Shown: piece after piece, positions 1 through 5,025 of the stretch | Position numbering within the stretch: position 1 is the stretch's first letter | How the letters are laid out: each line of letters opens with the position of its first letter | Assembly (NCBI GenBank): GCA_016199665.1 | Contig: JACQGG010000224.1 | Coordinates: 1-5,259 of the forward strand | Reading direction: 5' to 3' | Length of the DNA: 5,259 bases | From: Acidobacteriota bacterium | Lineage (GTDB): Bacteria; Acidobacteriota; UBA6911; JACQSX01 | The notes under the pieces: generated by a model | The model's database searches: none | Told to the model about the DNA's origin: nothing | Seen by the model: only the letters and a program-made list of their open reading frames with translations | Program-made: the position numbers and the translations under genes

Positions 1-51
1 ATATTGAAACCTGAAATGGCGAAGTCTGGAAAAGTCTGGAGTAGAGGTAAA

Positions 52-99
52 AACTGACTCTTAATCAGTAGGTTGGAGGTTCGATTCCTCCACGGCTCA
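52..99 (+). tRNA. 3' fragment of tRNA-Lys(CTT), probable att core
   Basis: The anticodon stem ACTGA/TCAGT (53-57/65-69) closes a 7-base loop with anticodon CTT at 60-62. It is followed by a variable loop (70-74), a T-stem GGAGG/CCTCC (75-79/87-91) around TTCGATT, the acceptor strand ACGGCTC (92-98) and discriminator A99. CCA is not encoded. The matching 5' acceptor strand GAGCCGT and a D-arm are absent from bases 1-51, so this is not a functional tRNA gene as it stands. Tyrosine integrases commonly use the 3' half of tRNA genes, from the anticodon loop onward, as the crossover core. The adjacent integrase remnant makes an attachment-site duplicate the best reading. The window starts only 51 bases upstream, but that length would be enough to show a 5' half if it were contiguous. 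Confidence 0.85.
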
Positions 100-303
100 C
101 TTTTTTCTCAACAAGTTACGGGCATCACCCCCCTTCGTTTTCTCATAGTTGCCGTTTTGTTGACGATTTTTCCAGTTCGCCCGAACCGACTGATTGCCGG
201 AATCCGCAACGTCAACGTCGATTCCGCCGGACTCGGGAAGCCAGTCAAAATACATGTCGACGGTGACGCGTATGCTGCTGTGGCCCAGCAAGCGGCTGAT
301 TTC
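97..303 (-). pseudogene. C-terminal remnant of tyrosine recombinase (phage-type integrase)
   Basis: On the minus strand an open stretch of 68 codons begins EISRLLGHSSIRVTVDMYF. This is the signature of the catalytic C-terminus of lambda-type integrases. The LGHSS histidine (codon 282-280) occupies the RHR(H/W)Y histidine position, and the Y of DMY (codon 252-250) is the expected nucleophile. The WLPESGG segment that follows corresponds to the usual post-tyrosine tail (HWLPGGN-like). Upstream is an in-frame TGA (304-306). Farther upstream a DLR-LLLQ-like string lies in another frame, suggesting frameshift decay. The catalytic arginines and the DNA-binding N-terminal domains are missing, so it cannot be active. 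The stop codon lies in the tRNA-Lys fragment's acceptor end, the arrangement expected when int abuts attP. Confidence 0.8.
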
Positions 304-450
304 TCAATGCGCACCAGAATGGCTTGCAGAAGGAGCCTCAGGTCTACGGAAAACGGCAGAGTGGAAGTCCGCCTGGTGCCCACTGAAAGGGCTCGCCAGT
401 TTCTTGGAGAAAACAGGGGTCTGCTATCCCGTCCACTGGTGGCCTGGAAG
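304..450. other. Degenerate spacer between integrase remnant and small-gene pair
   Basis: I see no intact gene here. Minus-strand frames contain a short DLRLLLQ-like piece around 325-350 that could be the out-of-frame continuation of the integrase catalytic domain (the family motif is HDLRHTFASLLL). The rest has no recognisable family. It is best read as decayed element DNA. Confidence 0.35.
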
Positions 451-718
451 TCACTTTACCGCGTATCGCCCGTTCCCCGGCAGGTGCTGCCTTCTCGTCT
501 GCCTCTCCTGGACAAGGGATTCCCAATCCATGACATCGGTCATTTCCCGCGGGCTGGCGTCGCTGCAACTGAACTTCGCATTGTACGTCTCGAAGGGCGA
601 TTCGTACCGGCGTTCGTAGACGCCGATCCGCCGGTCGATCTCCTTTACGGACAGGGCGGCGTAATTGATTTCTCGGCGCTTTCCTTCCGAGGGATTCGAC
701 TACGAGGGTGCGGTTCAT
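451..718 (-). pseudogene. Small antitoxin-like partner gene, frameshifted
   Basis: The ATG at 718-716 overlaps the stop of the upstream gene (ATGA), so translational coupling is expected. The starting frame reads MNRTLVVESLGRK and then loses coding character. The neighbouring frame, reaching a TGA at 453-451, reads INYAALSVKEIDRRIGVYE, then RRYESPFETYNAKF and a later EMTDVMDWESLVQERQ. That frame has no ATG and is preceded by a TAG. A one-base shift within about 672-690 would join the two into a protein of about 88 residues. The charged helical VKEIDRRIxxYERRYxxPFExYxxKF pattern followed by an acidic DWESL segment is typical of small helical proteins paired with small toxin-like genes. I infer an antitoxin-like role from this pattern and the coupling. 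Real decay and a sequencing or assembly error are both possible. Confidence 0.55.
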
Positions 719-996
719 CTGATCACGTCCTCCAGCTCGGGCACATAATTATCGATGATGTTCTTGATCTCTTCAGCAGCCTGGGCGATCTCGCCCTTCC
801 GGCCGCTTTGCAGCTTCGCGTGTAGGTGGGGCGCCGGGATTTTCCGCCCCCTCTTGCGCTCGTGGCTGTCGTACCTGATCTCATCATACCACCGCCCATC
901 GCGCTTCCTGTAGAAACTGAGCGCATCTTGGATATCGGCATTCGGTGCGTTGGGACCCTGCGACCGTGGGAACACGACCATGGGAACGCTTTCCAT
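715..996 (-). CDS. Small toxin-like protein of a two-gene cassette
   Basis: A 93-residue cytoplasmic protein with no signal peptide or membrane segment. The middle reads GRWYDEIRYDSHERKRG followed by a PHLHAKL motif. A long charged C-terminal helix (residues about 66-93) ends in NYVPELEDVIR. The F/Y-rich strand, RYDxH, PHxHxK and terminal amphipathic helix recall small toxin-like families such as the TumE/DUF6516 group, in which a RYDNxPHHP-PHHKH pattern precedes a C-terminal helix. The match is by eye and partial. The ATG at 996 is the first start after an in-frame TAG; an internal ATG at 981-979 is an alternative, and neither has a strong Shine-Dalgarno. The stop overlaps the ATG of the next gene by 4 bases. 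The gene is divergent from the CoA ligase and is probably first in its own transcript. Confidence 0.6.
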   Translation of the reverse strand: MESVPMVVFPRSQGPNAPNADIQDALSFYRKRDGRWYDEIRYDSHERKRGRKIPAPHLHAKLQSGRKGEIAQAAEEIKNIIDNYVPELEDVIR

Positions 997-1103
997 CCGC
1001 CGCGCGATTGTTGTAACCTAGCCTCGATGTTGTTATTTGTTTTTCCTGGGCAGTTCCGGAAGAACATGTTTTCCAAAGCGCTCGTAGGACGGGGGAGGTC
1101 AGT
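997..1103. promoter_or_regulatory. Divergent intergenic region with AACATGTT palindrome
   Basis: These 107 bases separate the minus-strand small-gene pair from the plus-strand CoA ligase and must hold the promoters of both. I cannot place convincing -35/-10 boxes. A perfect 8-bp palindrome AACATGTT lies at 1063-1070 and could be half of an operator for either side. That is only a suggestion, since 8-bp palindromes arise readily by chance. Confidence 0.3.
1091..1098 (+). promoter_or_regulatory. Ribosome binding site of the CoA ligase
   Basis: The purine-rich GGGGGAGG contains a GGAGG core and ends 5 bases before the ATG at 1104. This supports that start over later in-frame ATGs. Confidence 0.75.
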
Positions 1104-2708
1104 ATGGGGGATAAGGCCGCGGAAAACCCGGGGCCACAAATTGAAGTCCCGGAACAATACAACCTGGCGGCTCATTTTGTGGATCGCCACGTGGCGGAAG
1201 GACGCGGAGGCAAGATCGCGCTGCGCTGCGAGGGCCAGACGCTGACCTACTCGCAAGTGCTCGATCAGGTCAACCGCGTCGGCAACGGCCTGCGGCGACT
1301 TGATGTGCGCGAAGAGCAGCGGGTGCTTTTGCTGCTGCCGGATTGTCCCGAGTTTGTCGCGGCATATTTCGGCGCCATTAAGATGGGTGCGGTCGCGGTG
1401 CCCACAAACACGGCGTTGCGGGCTCCCGACTATGCTTACTTTCTGGATGAGAGCAGAGCGCGCGCGCTGGTCGTCCACGCTTCGTTGTGGCCGCAGATTG
1501 AGCCGATTCTTGGAGCTCGCCGCTACCTGCGGCATGTCATCGTCAGCGGTGAGCCGAAGGCGGGATGCCTGTTCTGGGATGACTGGCTGGGGGAGCAGTC
1601 GGCGGCGTTGGAAGCTGCGCCGACCAGCCGGGACGACATCGCCTTCTGGCTCTGGACTTCCGGGAGCACCGGGTTTCCCAAGGCTGCCGTCCACCTGCAC
1701 CATGACTGGGTCTACTGTTGCGAGAACTATGCGCGCGGCGTCCTGGGGATCGGGCCGGAGGACAGGGTGTTTTCCGCCTCCAAGCTTTTCCACGCCTATG
1801 GACTGGGCAATGCTCTTGCGTTTCCCTTCCATGTCGGGGCAACGGCCACTCTCTACCCGGGCAAACCTCAGGCCAAGGTGATTCTGCAGAAGGCCCACGA
1901 GGCGCGGCCGACACTCTTTTTTTCCGTCCCGACTCTCTATGCCGCCATGCTTCAGGAAACAGACGCGGAAAACCCTTATGACCTGAGCAGCGTGCGGCTG
2001 GGAATTTCCGCGGCCGAGCCGCTGGCTGCCGAGATCTATCGGCGCTGGAAGGAGCGTTTTGGTTTTGAGCTTCTGGATGGAATCGGATCCACGGAGGTGC
2101 TTCACATCTACGCTTCCCCTCGGGCGGGCCGGGTCAGACCGGGTAGCACCGGCCAGCCGGCGCCGGGCTATCAGGTGCGCATTACCAACGAAGCGGGCCA
2201 GGATCTCCCTCGAAATCAGGTCGGCGATTTGTGGGTGCGCGGAGAAAGCACCGCGCCTTATTACTGGAACCGGCACCAGTTGAGCAAAGAGCGAATGCAG
2301 GGCGAGTGGTTCTTAACCGGTGACAAGTACTACCAGGACGAGGACGATTACCTTTGGTACGCGGGACGCTCCGATGACATGTTCCGGGTGTCGGGCCAAT
2401 GGGTCTCGCCGATCGAAATCGAGAACGCCCTGATTGAGCACCCGGCCGTTCTGGAATCCGCTGTGGTGGCCCACGAAGAAGAAAATCGCCTCCTGAAGCC
2501 CAAGGCCTACGTGGTTCTCAAGCAAGGATGGACCGGAGACGATGCCCTGGTTCAGGCGCTGCAGGATTTTCTCAAGCAACGGGTCACTCCTTACAAATAC
2601 CCGCGCAGGATCGAGTTTGTGAAGGAACTGCCCAAGACGGCGGCGGGGAAGATTCAACGATTCAAGTTGAGAGGGGATGTTTCAAAGACGAACACAGACG
2701 CCGCATGA
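1104..2708 (+). CDS. Benzoate-CoA ligase family protein (ANL superfamily)
   Basis: A 534-residue cytoplasmic adenylate-forming enzyme. It activates a carboxylic acid, probably benzoate or a substituted benzoate, with ATP to an acyl-adenylate and then transfers it to CoA. Motifs in order: P-loop TSGSTGFPK (185-193), FSASKLFHAYGLGNA (HAYGLGN 230-236), GIGSTE (326-331), LTGDKY with the nucleotide-binding D407, YAGRSDDMFRVSG with R422 at the domain hinge, VSPIEIE, and the C-terminal LPKTAAGKIQRFKLR with the expected catalytic lysine K516. The SASKLFHAYGLGNA and GIGSTEVLHI stretches are characteristic of the benzoate-CoA ligase branch rather than acetyl-CoA synthetases or FadD. The length is normal for the family and the gene looks intact. 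One oddity is Ala194, where the P-loop motif usually has Gly after the lysine. No other aromatic-degradation gene is in the window, so the true substrate is open. Confidence 0.93.
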   Translation: MGDKAAENPGPQIEVPEQYNLAAHFVDRHVAEGRGGKIALRCEGQTLTYSQVLDQVNRVGNGLRRLDVREEQRVLLLLPDCPEFVAAYFGAIKMGAVAVPTNTALRAPDYAYFLDESRARALVVHASLWPQIEPILGARRYLRHVIVSGEPKAGCLFWDDWLGEQSAALEAAPTSRDDIAFWLWTSGSTGFPKAAVHLHHDWVYCCENYARGVLGIGPEDRVFSASKLFHAYGLGNALAFPFHVGATATLYPGKPQAKVILQKAHEARPTLFFSVPTLYAAMLQETDAENPYDLSSVRLGISAAEPLAAEIYRRWKERFGFELLDGIGSTEVLHIYASPRAGRVRPGSTGQPAPGYQVRITNEAGQDLPRNQVGDLWVRGESTAPYYWNRHQLSKERMQGEWFLTGDKYYQDEDDYLWYAGRSDDMFRVSGQWVSPIEIENALIEHPAVLESAVVAHEEENRLLKPKAYVVLKQGWTGDDALVQALQDFLKQRVTPYKYPRRIEFVKELPKTAAGKIQRFKLRGDVSKTNTDAA

Positions 2709-2744
2709 TCCCGGCCTTCCCGCTTTGGAGAGGGCAGGGCATTC

Positions 2745-2950
2745 CCCTGCGTGGAGTTTGTCTCAATGTAGCAACCGAGCTGGCGGGGCTGACGCCGGCC
2801 CGGCCGGTCATTCCCTGCGTGGAGTTTGTCTCAATGTAGCAACCCGAGTTGCCGAGGCTGAAGCCGGCCCGGCAGGTCATCCCCTGCGTGGAGTTTGTCT
2901 CTCAATGTAGCAACCCGAGTTGCCGTGCCTGAAGCCGGCCCGGCAGGGCC
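2745..2950 (+). repeat. Three tandem copies of a 68-69 bp unit (REP-like)
   Basis: Units begin at 2745, 2813 and 2882, each with CCCTGCGTGGAGTTTGTCTC. This is followed by CAATGTAGCAACC, then a pyrimidine-poor stretch, and ends near CCGGCCCGGC. Copies 2 and 3 are closest; copy 1 is more diverged and lacks one base in the CAACCC run, and copy 3 has an extra CT in GTCTCTC. Within copies 2 and 3, GTAG (2836-2839 and 2907-2910) runs into the short hairpin GCAAC-CCGA-GTTGC, and a GC-rich CCGGCCCGG palindrome follows. GTAG before an imperfect palindrome is the hallmark of REP sequences. The array begins 36 bases after the CoA ligase stop and ends just before the transposase element. Confidence 0.85.
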
Positions 2951-2970
2951 CCCAGGATGGTAGCAGGGGC

Positions 2971-3043
2971 GAGCGCGCTTTTTGCGCGAACCCCTGGAAG
3001 GCGCCTCTCCAACAATGCAACCCGGCCCCGGCAGGGGCCGGCG
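2971..3043 (+). repeat. Left inverted arm with GC hairpin
   Basis: The inner hairpin stem CCGGCCCC (3022-3029) pairs with GGGGCCGG (3034-3041) around a GGCA loop. The outer part carries GCGCGC-TTTTT-GCGCG, itself able to fold, followed by the 15-base block shared with the right arm. It lies 43 bases upstream of the transposase ATG, so the inner hairpin could also affect expression. Confidence 0.75.
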
Positions 3044-3086
3044 GAAAAGCTCTCGCAATTTCTGACCCGGCTCGGTTCTGTCGGGT

Positions 3087-3533
3087 ATGCCTTCGACGTA
3101 TTTCCAGCTCCAGTACCACTTGATCTTCAGCACCAAGAATCGCCGGCGTCTTATCTCTGACAGCCTTGCGCCCGACCTGCATGCTTACCTGGGAGGAATT
3201 CTGCGGAATTTGGCAGCGGTGGCTGTGGCAATAGGAGGCGTGGCCGATCACGTCCACATCCTGGCCGGGCTCAAGCCGATTCATTCGGTAGCTTCTGTCA
3301 TGCGAGAGTTGAAGTCCGGCTCGTCACAGTGGCTCCATCAACAGAAGGGCCTTGCAGCATTTTCCTGGCAGGCAGGATACGCGGCCGTTACGGTCAGTCC
3401 ATCGGCGACGGAGAAGGTGCGCCGGTACATTGAGGCGCAACCGGAACACCATCGTCGGAAAAGCTTTCGCGATGAGCTGATGGAATTGCTGCGCCCGAGC
3501 GGGATTGCGTATGACGAGCGGTTTCTGGATTGA
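3087..3533 (+). CDS. IS200-like / REP-associated tyrosine transposase (Y1, HUH)
   Basis: This 148-residue protein is the usual length for a single-domain Y1 transposase, which nicks and rejoins single-stranded DNA at hairpin ends through a covalent tyrosine. The N-terminus FQLQYHLIFSTKNRR is the typical first strand. GGVADHVHILAGL carries the HUH pair (H55, H57) that coordinates the metal ion. WQAGY (from W94) precedes the helix VRRYIEAQPEHHRRKSF, with Y114 the predicted nucleophile. All catalytic residues are present and the frame is intact, so activity is plausible. No TnpB partner is visible. The YIxxQxEHHR ending differs from the NPxRAGL ending of classical enterobacterial RAYTs, so the exact subgroup is uncertain. 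No good Shine-Dalgarno precedes the ATG, which is chosen for its fit to the family N-terminus. Confidence 0.9.
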   Translation: MPSTYFQLQYHLIFSTKNRRRLISDSLAPDLHAYLGGILRNLAAVAVAIGGVADHVHILAGLKPIHSVASVMRELKSGSSQWLHQQKGLAAFSWQAGYAAVTVSPSATEKVRRYIEAQPEHHRRKSFRDELMELLRPSGIAYDERFLD

Positions 3534-3535
3534 TT

Positions 3536-3606
3536 CGCCGGCCCCTGCCGGGGCCGGATTGGATCAAAGGGGGAATCCGCTTCCAGGGGTTCGCCAAAAA
3601 CGCTCA
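3536..3606 (-). repeat. Right inverted arm with GC hairpin
   Basis: This is the inverted counterpart of the left arm. The stem CCGGCCCC (3538-3545) pairs with GGGGCCGG (3550-3557) around TGCC, starting 4 bases after the transposase stop. It is followed by a divergent spacer and the outer block CTTCCAGGGGTTCGC (3580-3594) with AAAAA. The hairpin lacks a following T-run on the plus strand, so intrinsic termination is not its obvious role. Confidence 0.75.
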
Positions 3607-3625
3607 CCCCCGGCTACCCTCCTCT

Positions 3626-3640
3626 CGGCCCTCCGGGCCG
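3626..3640. repeat. Small GC hairpin beside the transposase element
   Basis: CGGCCC and GGGCCG form a 6-bp stem around TCC. There is no T-tract. It may be a third hairpin of the same repeat-rich zone, or chance in GC-rich DNA. Confidence 0.35.
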
Positions 3641-3689
3641 GTGTTGCCTGCACGCCAGACGGAGAAGGGAAGTTGTTCGTAGGCGCTAG

Positions 3690-3934
3690 CCCAAGTTCGT
3701 CACGGAACCGCGCGCGTCAGCAAGCGGCGGGGAACGATGAGCTTCCATCGATCTTGTTTCGTCTCCGGAACGCTGTGGCGGCCGGCAGTATGCCGTTGAT
3801 TTCATGCAGGAAGCGAGTTCCATTCTCCCCGCCGCTTGCTGCCGCGCGCGGTTCGGGCAGTGACACAAGGATGCACCGGCCCGTTACCACTTTGGCAACA
3901 CGCGCAGCCCTCACGGCTCCGTGACGAACTTGGG
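3690..3934. repeat. Nested inverted repeat with an interrupted right arm
   Basis: The left arm is a continuous 44 bases (3690-3733). Its first 17 bases (3690-3706) match the exact reverse complement at 3918-3934. Its last 29 (3705-3733) match 3826-3854 with one mismatch. The right arm is therefore split by 63 bases (3855-3917). The spacer between the arms is 92 bases (3734-3825), with weaker inverted similarity continuing into it (AGCTTCC near 3740 against GGAAGCG near 3810). No coding frame in this region looks real. It is best explained as two inverted copies of a dispersed intergenic repeat, one of them interrupted or partly duplicated. Confidence 0.8.
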
Positions 3935-4714
3935 TGAGGGGGTACAAGGGAAAGCCCTGGGGGAGATCGGGGCTCCTGGGGCAAATGAGGCGAAAGGTTT
4001 TGGGGTGTCAGTCCAGCAAACTCACCAATTCGGTGCTATCGCGCATTAACGGCGTCGCCCAGACCTTCTGGAAAATCAAATCCGGATCCGCGATGAAGCG
4101 CGGAACTTCGCGCGGGCGTGTCCCCTCCCCTGCCCTGCGCGGTTCGTTGAAAATTTCGGAGGCGGTGAACCAAAAAAGCGGGGTGGGTTTGTTGCCGCTC
4201 ACAAGGAGGTGTTACGCAGCCTGGCGCAGCTCTTCCGCCCACGCGGTGTCCAGTGTCTCAATCAGGACCGCGCGTAGCCTCCGTATCTGATATTTCTCCT
4301 GGTGCTTTCCTTCCGACAGGAACCTGGCGAACCGCGGCAACAACCCGGCCACGAGTCTCAATCGCTTCTTCGTCAGCGAACTCCTTCCGACGGAGCAGAT
4401 AGGGGCCCCGGAGCTTGTTTGCTGAAACGCCACGTCATGAAAGGAAGTTTTACCGGGGGCAGCGGTGCCGCTGATGCTTGTCACGACGCGCTCGCCGCTG
4501 GATATCTGCACCCGCTTCTGTCCGGCGATATCTCCCGAACCCCAAGCGTGAAGGAACCTTTTTGCGCAAAACCGTCATTGTGCTACAGCGGTGGAGACCC
4601 ATAAAGGGAGGTTATGGACGGATTTCTTTTGTGCTTTCCGTCAGACTCGGATAGCGAGTGATAAAGGACGTCTATTGTGCATTAACCGGGGATCATGGGT
4701 TGAAGCGATGCCAT
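3935..4714. other. Long region without a convincing gene
   Basis: Frames on both strands are open in places, but no recognisable motif, good ribosome site or family signature supports a gene. The region contains the doubtful minus-strand frame described separately, a 12-bp perfect palindrome TTTTGCGCAAAA at 4560-4571, two GATATC words at 4501 and 4527, and a short ACTCG-N5-CGAGT inverted repeat at 4645-4659 upstream of the toxin-antitoxin promoter. It is probably decayed or repeat-derived intergenic DNA. Confidence 0.5.
4212..4574 (-). pseudogene. Possible coding remnant, unrecognised
   Basis: A minus-strand frame stays open from a TGA at 4577-4575 to the TAA at 4214-4212, 120 codons. No ATG occurs near its beginning; a GTG at 4511 would give 99 residues. 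The C-terminal half (KKRLRLVAGLLPRFARFLSE followed by a charged helix ending ETLDTAWAEELRQAA) reads like a real amphipathic protein end and its third positions are mostly G or C. The upstream half is less convincing. I do not recognise a family. It may be the tail of a decayed gene or simply a chance frame in GC-rich DNA. Confidence 0.25.
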
Positions 4715-4743
4715 TTGACAATTGAGTCGCCCCACTGTATGGT
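4715..4743 (+). promoter_or_regulatory. Sigma70-type promoter of the toxin-antitoxin operon
   Basis: A perfect -35 box TTGACA (4715-4720) is separated by 17 bases from TATGGT (4738-4743), which has four of six consensus -10 bases including the T1, A2 and T6 positions. Transcription would start about seven bases later, at or next to the A of the antitoxin ATG (4750). No Shine-Dalgarno precedes that ATG, which agrees with a leaderless transcript. Confidence 0.6.
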
Positions 4744-4749
4744 TCCAGT

Positions 4750-5025
4750 ATGAACACCACCGTAACACTCGACAAGGCCGGGCGTGTCGTCATTCCCAAG
4801 ACGCTGCGTGACGAGTTGCATCTTGAACCGGGCGACACGCTGGAGCTGGAGTCCGAGGGCGAGAGCGTGACCCTGCGTCCAGTGCGGGCCTCAACGCCGC
4901 TTCGCAAGGAGCGCGGGGTATGGGTGTTCCGTACCGGCAGGAAGCTGGCCGCCGCTGACACCGACAAAGTCCTTCGGGATATTCGCGCGAAGCGCGACCA
5001 TAAGAACGCCGGGGACGGCGAGTGA
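4750..5025 (+). CDS. AbrB/MazE-type antitoxin (SpoVT-AbrB domain)
   Basis: This 91-residue protein opens with MNTTVTLDKAGRVVIPKTLR and continues ELHLEPGDTLELESEGESVTL, the swapped-hairpin DNA-binding fold (residues 1-46) of AbrB/MazE/VapB antitoxins. GRVVIPK and LxPGDxLEL are its hallmarks. The C-terminal half (about 50-91), with GVWVFRTGRKL and a charged helix, is the expected toxin-binding tail. It should neutralise the adjoining PIN toxin and, with it, repress its own promoter, as is usual for type II systems. The stop overlaps the GTG of the toxin gene by 4 bases (GTGA). The ATG at 4750 starts exactly at the conserved domain edge and no upstream start is available behind the promoter. Confidence 0.92.
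   Translation: MNTTVTLDKAGRVVIPKTLRDELHLEPGDTLELESEGESVTLRPVRASTPLRKERGVWVFRTGRKLAAADTDKVLRDIRAKRDHKNAGDGE

Larger units (their letters stand above)
2971..3606 (+). mobile_element. IS200/RAYT-like element framed by inverted hairpin arms
   Basis: The transposase gene lies between two arms that are inverted, imperfect copies of each other. Each arm has an outer block and an inner hairpin block. The outer 15-mer GCGAACCCCTGGAAG (2986-3000) recurs as its exact reverse complement at 3580-3594, next to matching poly-T/poly-A and GAGCG/CGCTC edges. The inner 22 bases at 3022-3043 and 3536-3557 are also exact reverse complements. Classical IS200/IS605 elements have non-identical subterminal hairpins and no long terminal inverted repeats, so this symmetry is more like a REP/BIME arrangement around a RAYT gene. 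The boundaries are approximate and no target duplication was found. Confidence 0.7.

Noticed and set aside
73..825. Plus-strand 250-codon open frame starting inside the tRNA fragment
   Set aside because: It runs antisense to the integrase remnant and the small-gene pair, has no family features and no ribosome site, and begins within tRNA sequence.
723..2276. Long minus-strand open frame of 517 codons opposite the CoA ligase
   Set aside because: It is a shadow of the high-GC ligase gene on the other strand. Its product is low-complexity Arg/Pro-rich with no motif, and it also overlaps the small toxin-like gene.
2734..2750. Hairpin GCAGGG-CATTC-CCCTGC as a terminator for the CoA ligase
   Set aside because: The stem is only 6 bp with no following T-run, and its right arm is simply the start of the first tandem repeat unit.
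2745..2950. CRISPR array
   Set aside because: There are only three units, tandem and contiguous with diverging bases throughout, with no unique spacers between conserved short repeats and no cas gene nearby.
3686..3947. Several overlapping 60-76 codon frames in the nested inverted repeat
   Set aside because: Their coding appearance comes from the repeat itself (for example PPLADARGSV). Frames of this kind in dispersed repeats are usually spurious.
4008..4202. 64-codon minus-strand frame beginning MSGNKPTPLFWF
   Set aside because: There is no ribosome site, no recognisable motif and an overlapping alternative frame. Part of it may be repeat-derived.
4605..4661. Mini-ORF MDGFLLCFPSDSDSE behind AGGGAGG
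   Set aside because: The Shine-Dalgarno-like stretch ends only two bases before the ATG, too close to work well. The peptide is 15 residues, and the toxin-antitoxin promoter lies downstream, so it is not a leader peptide for that operon.
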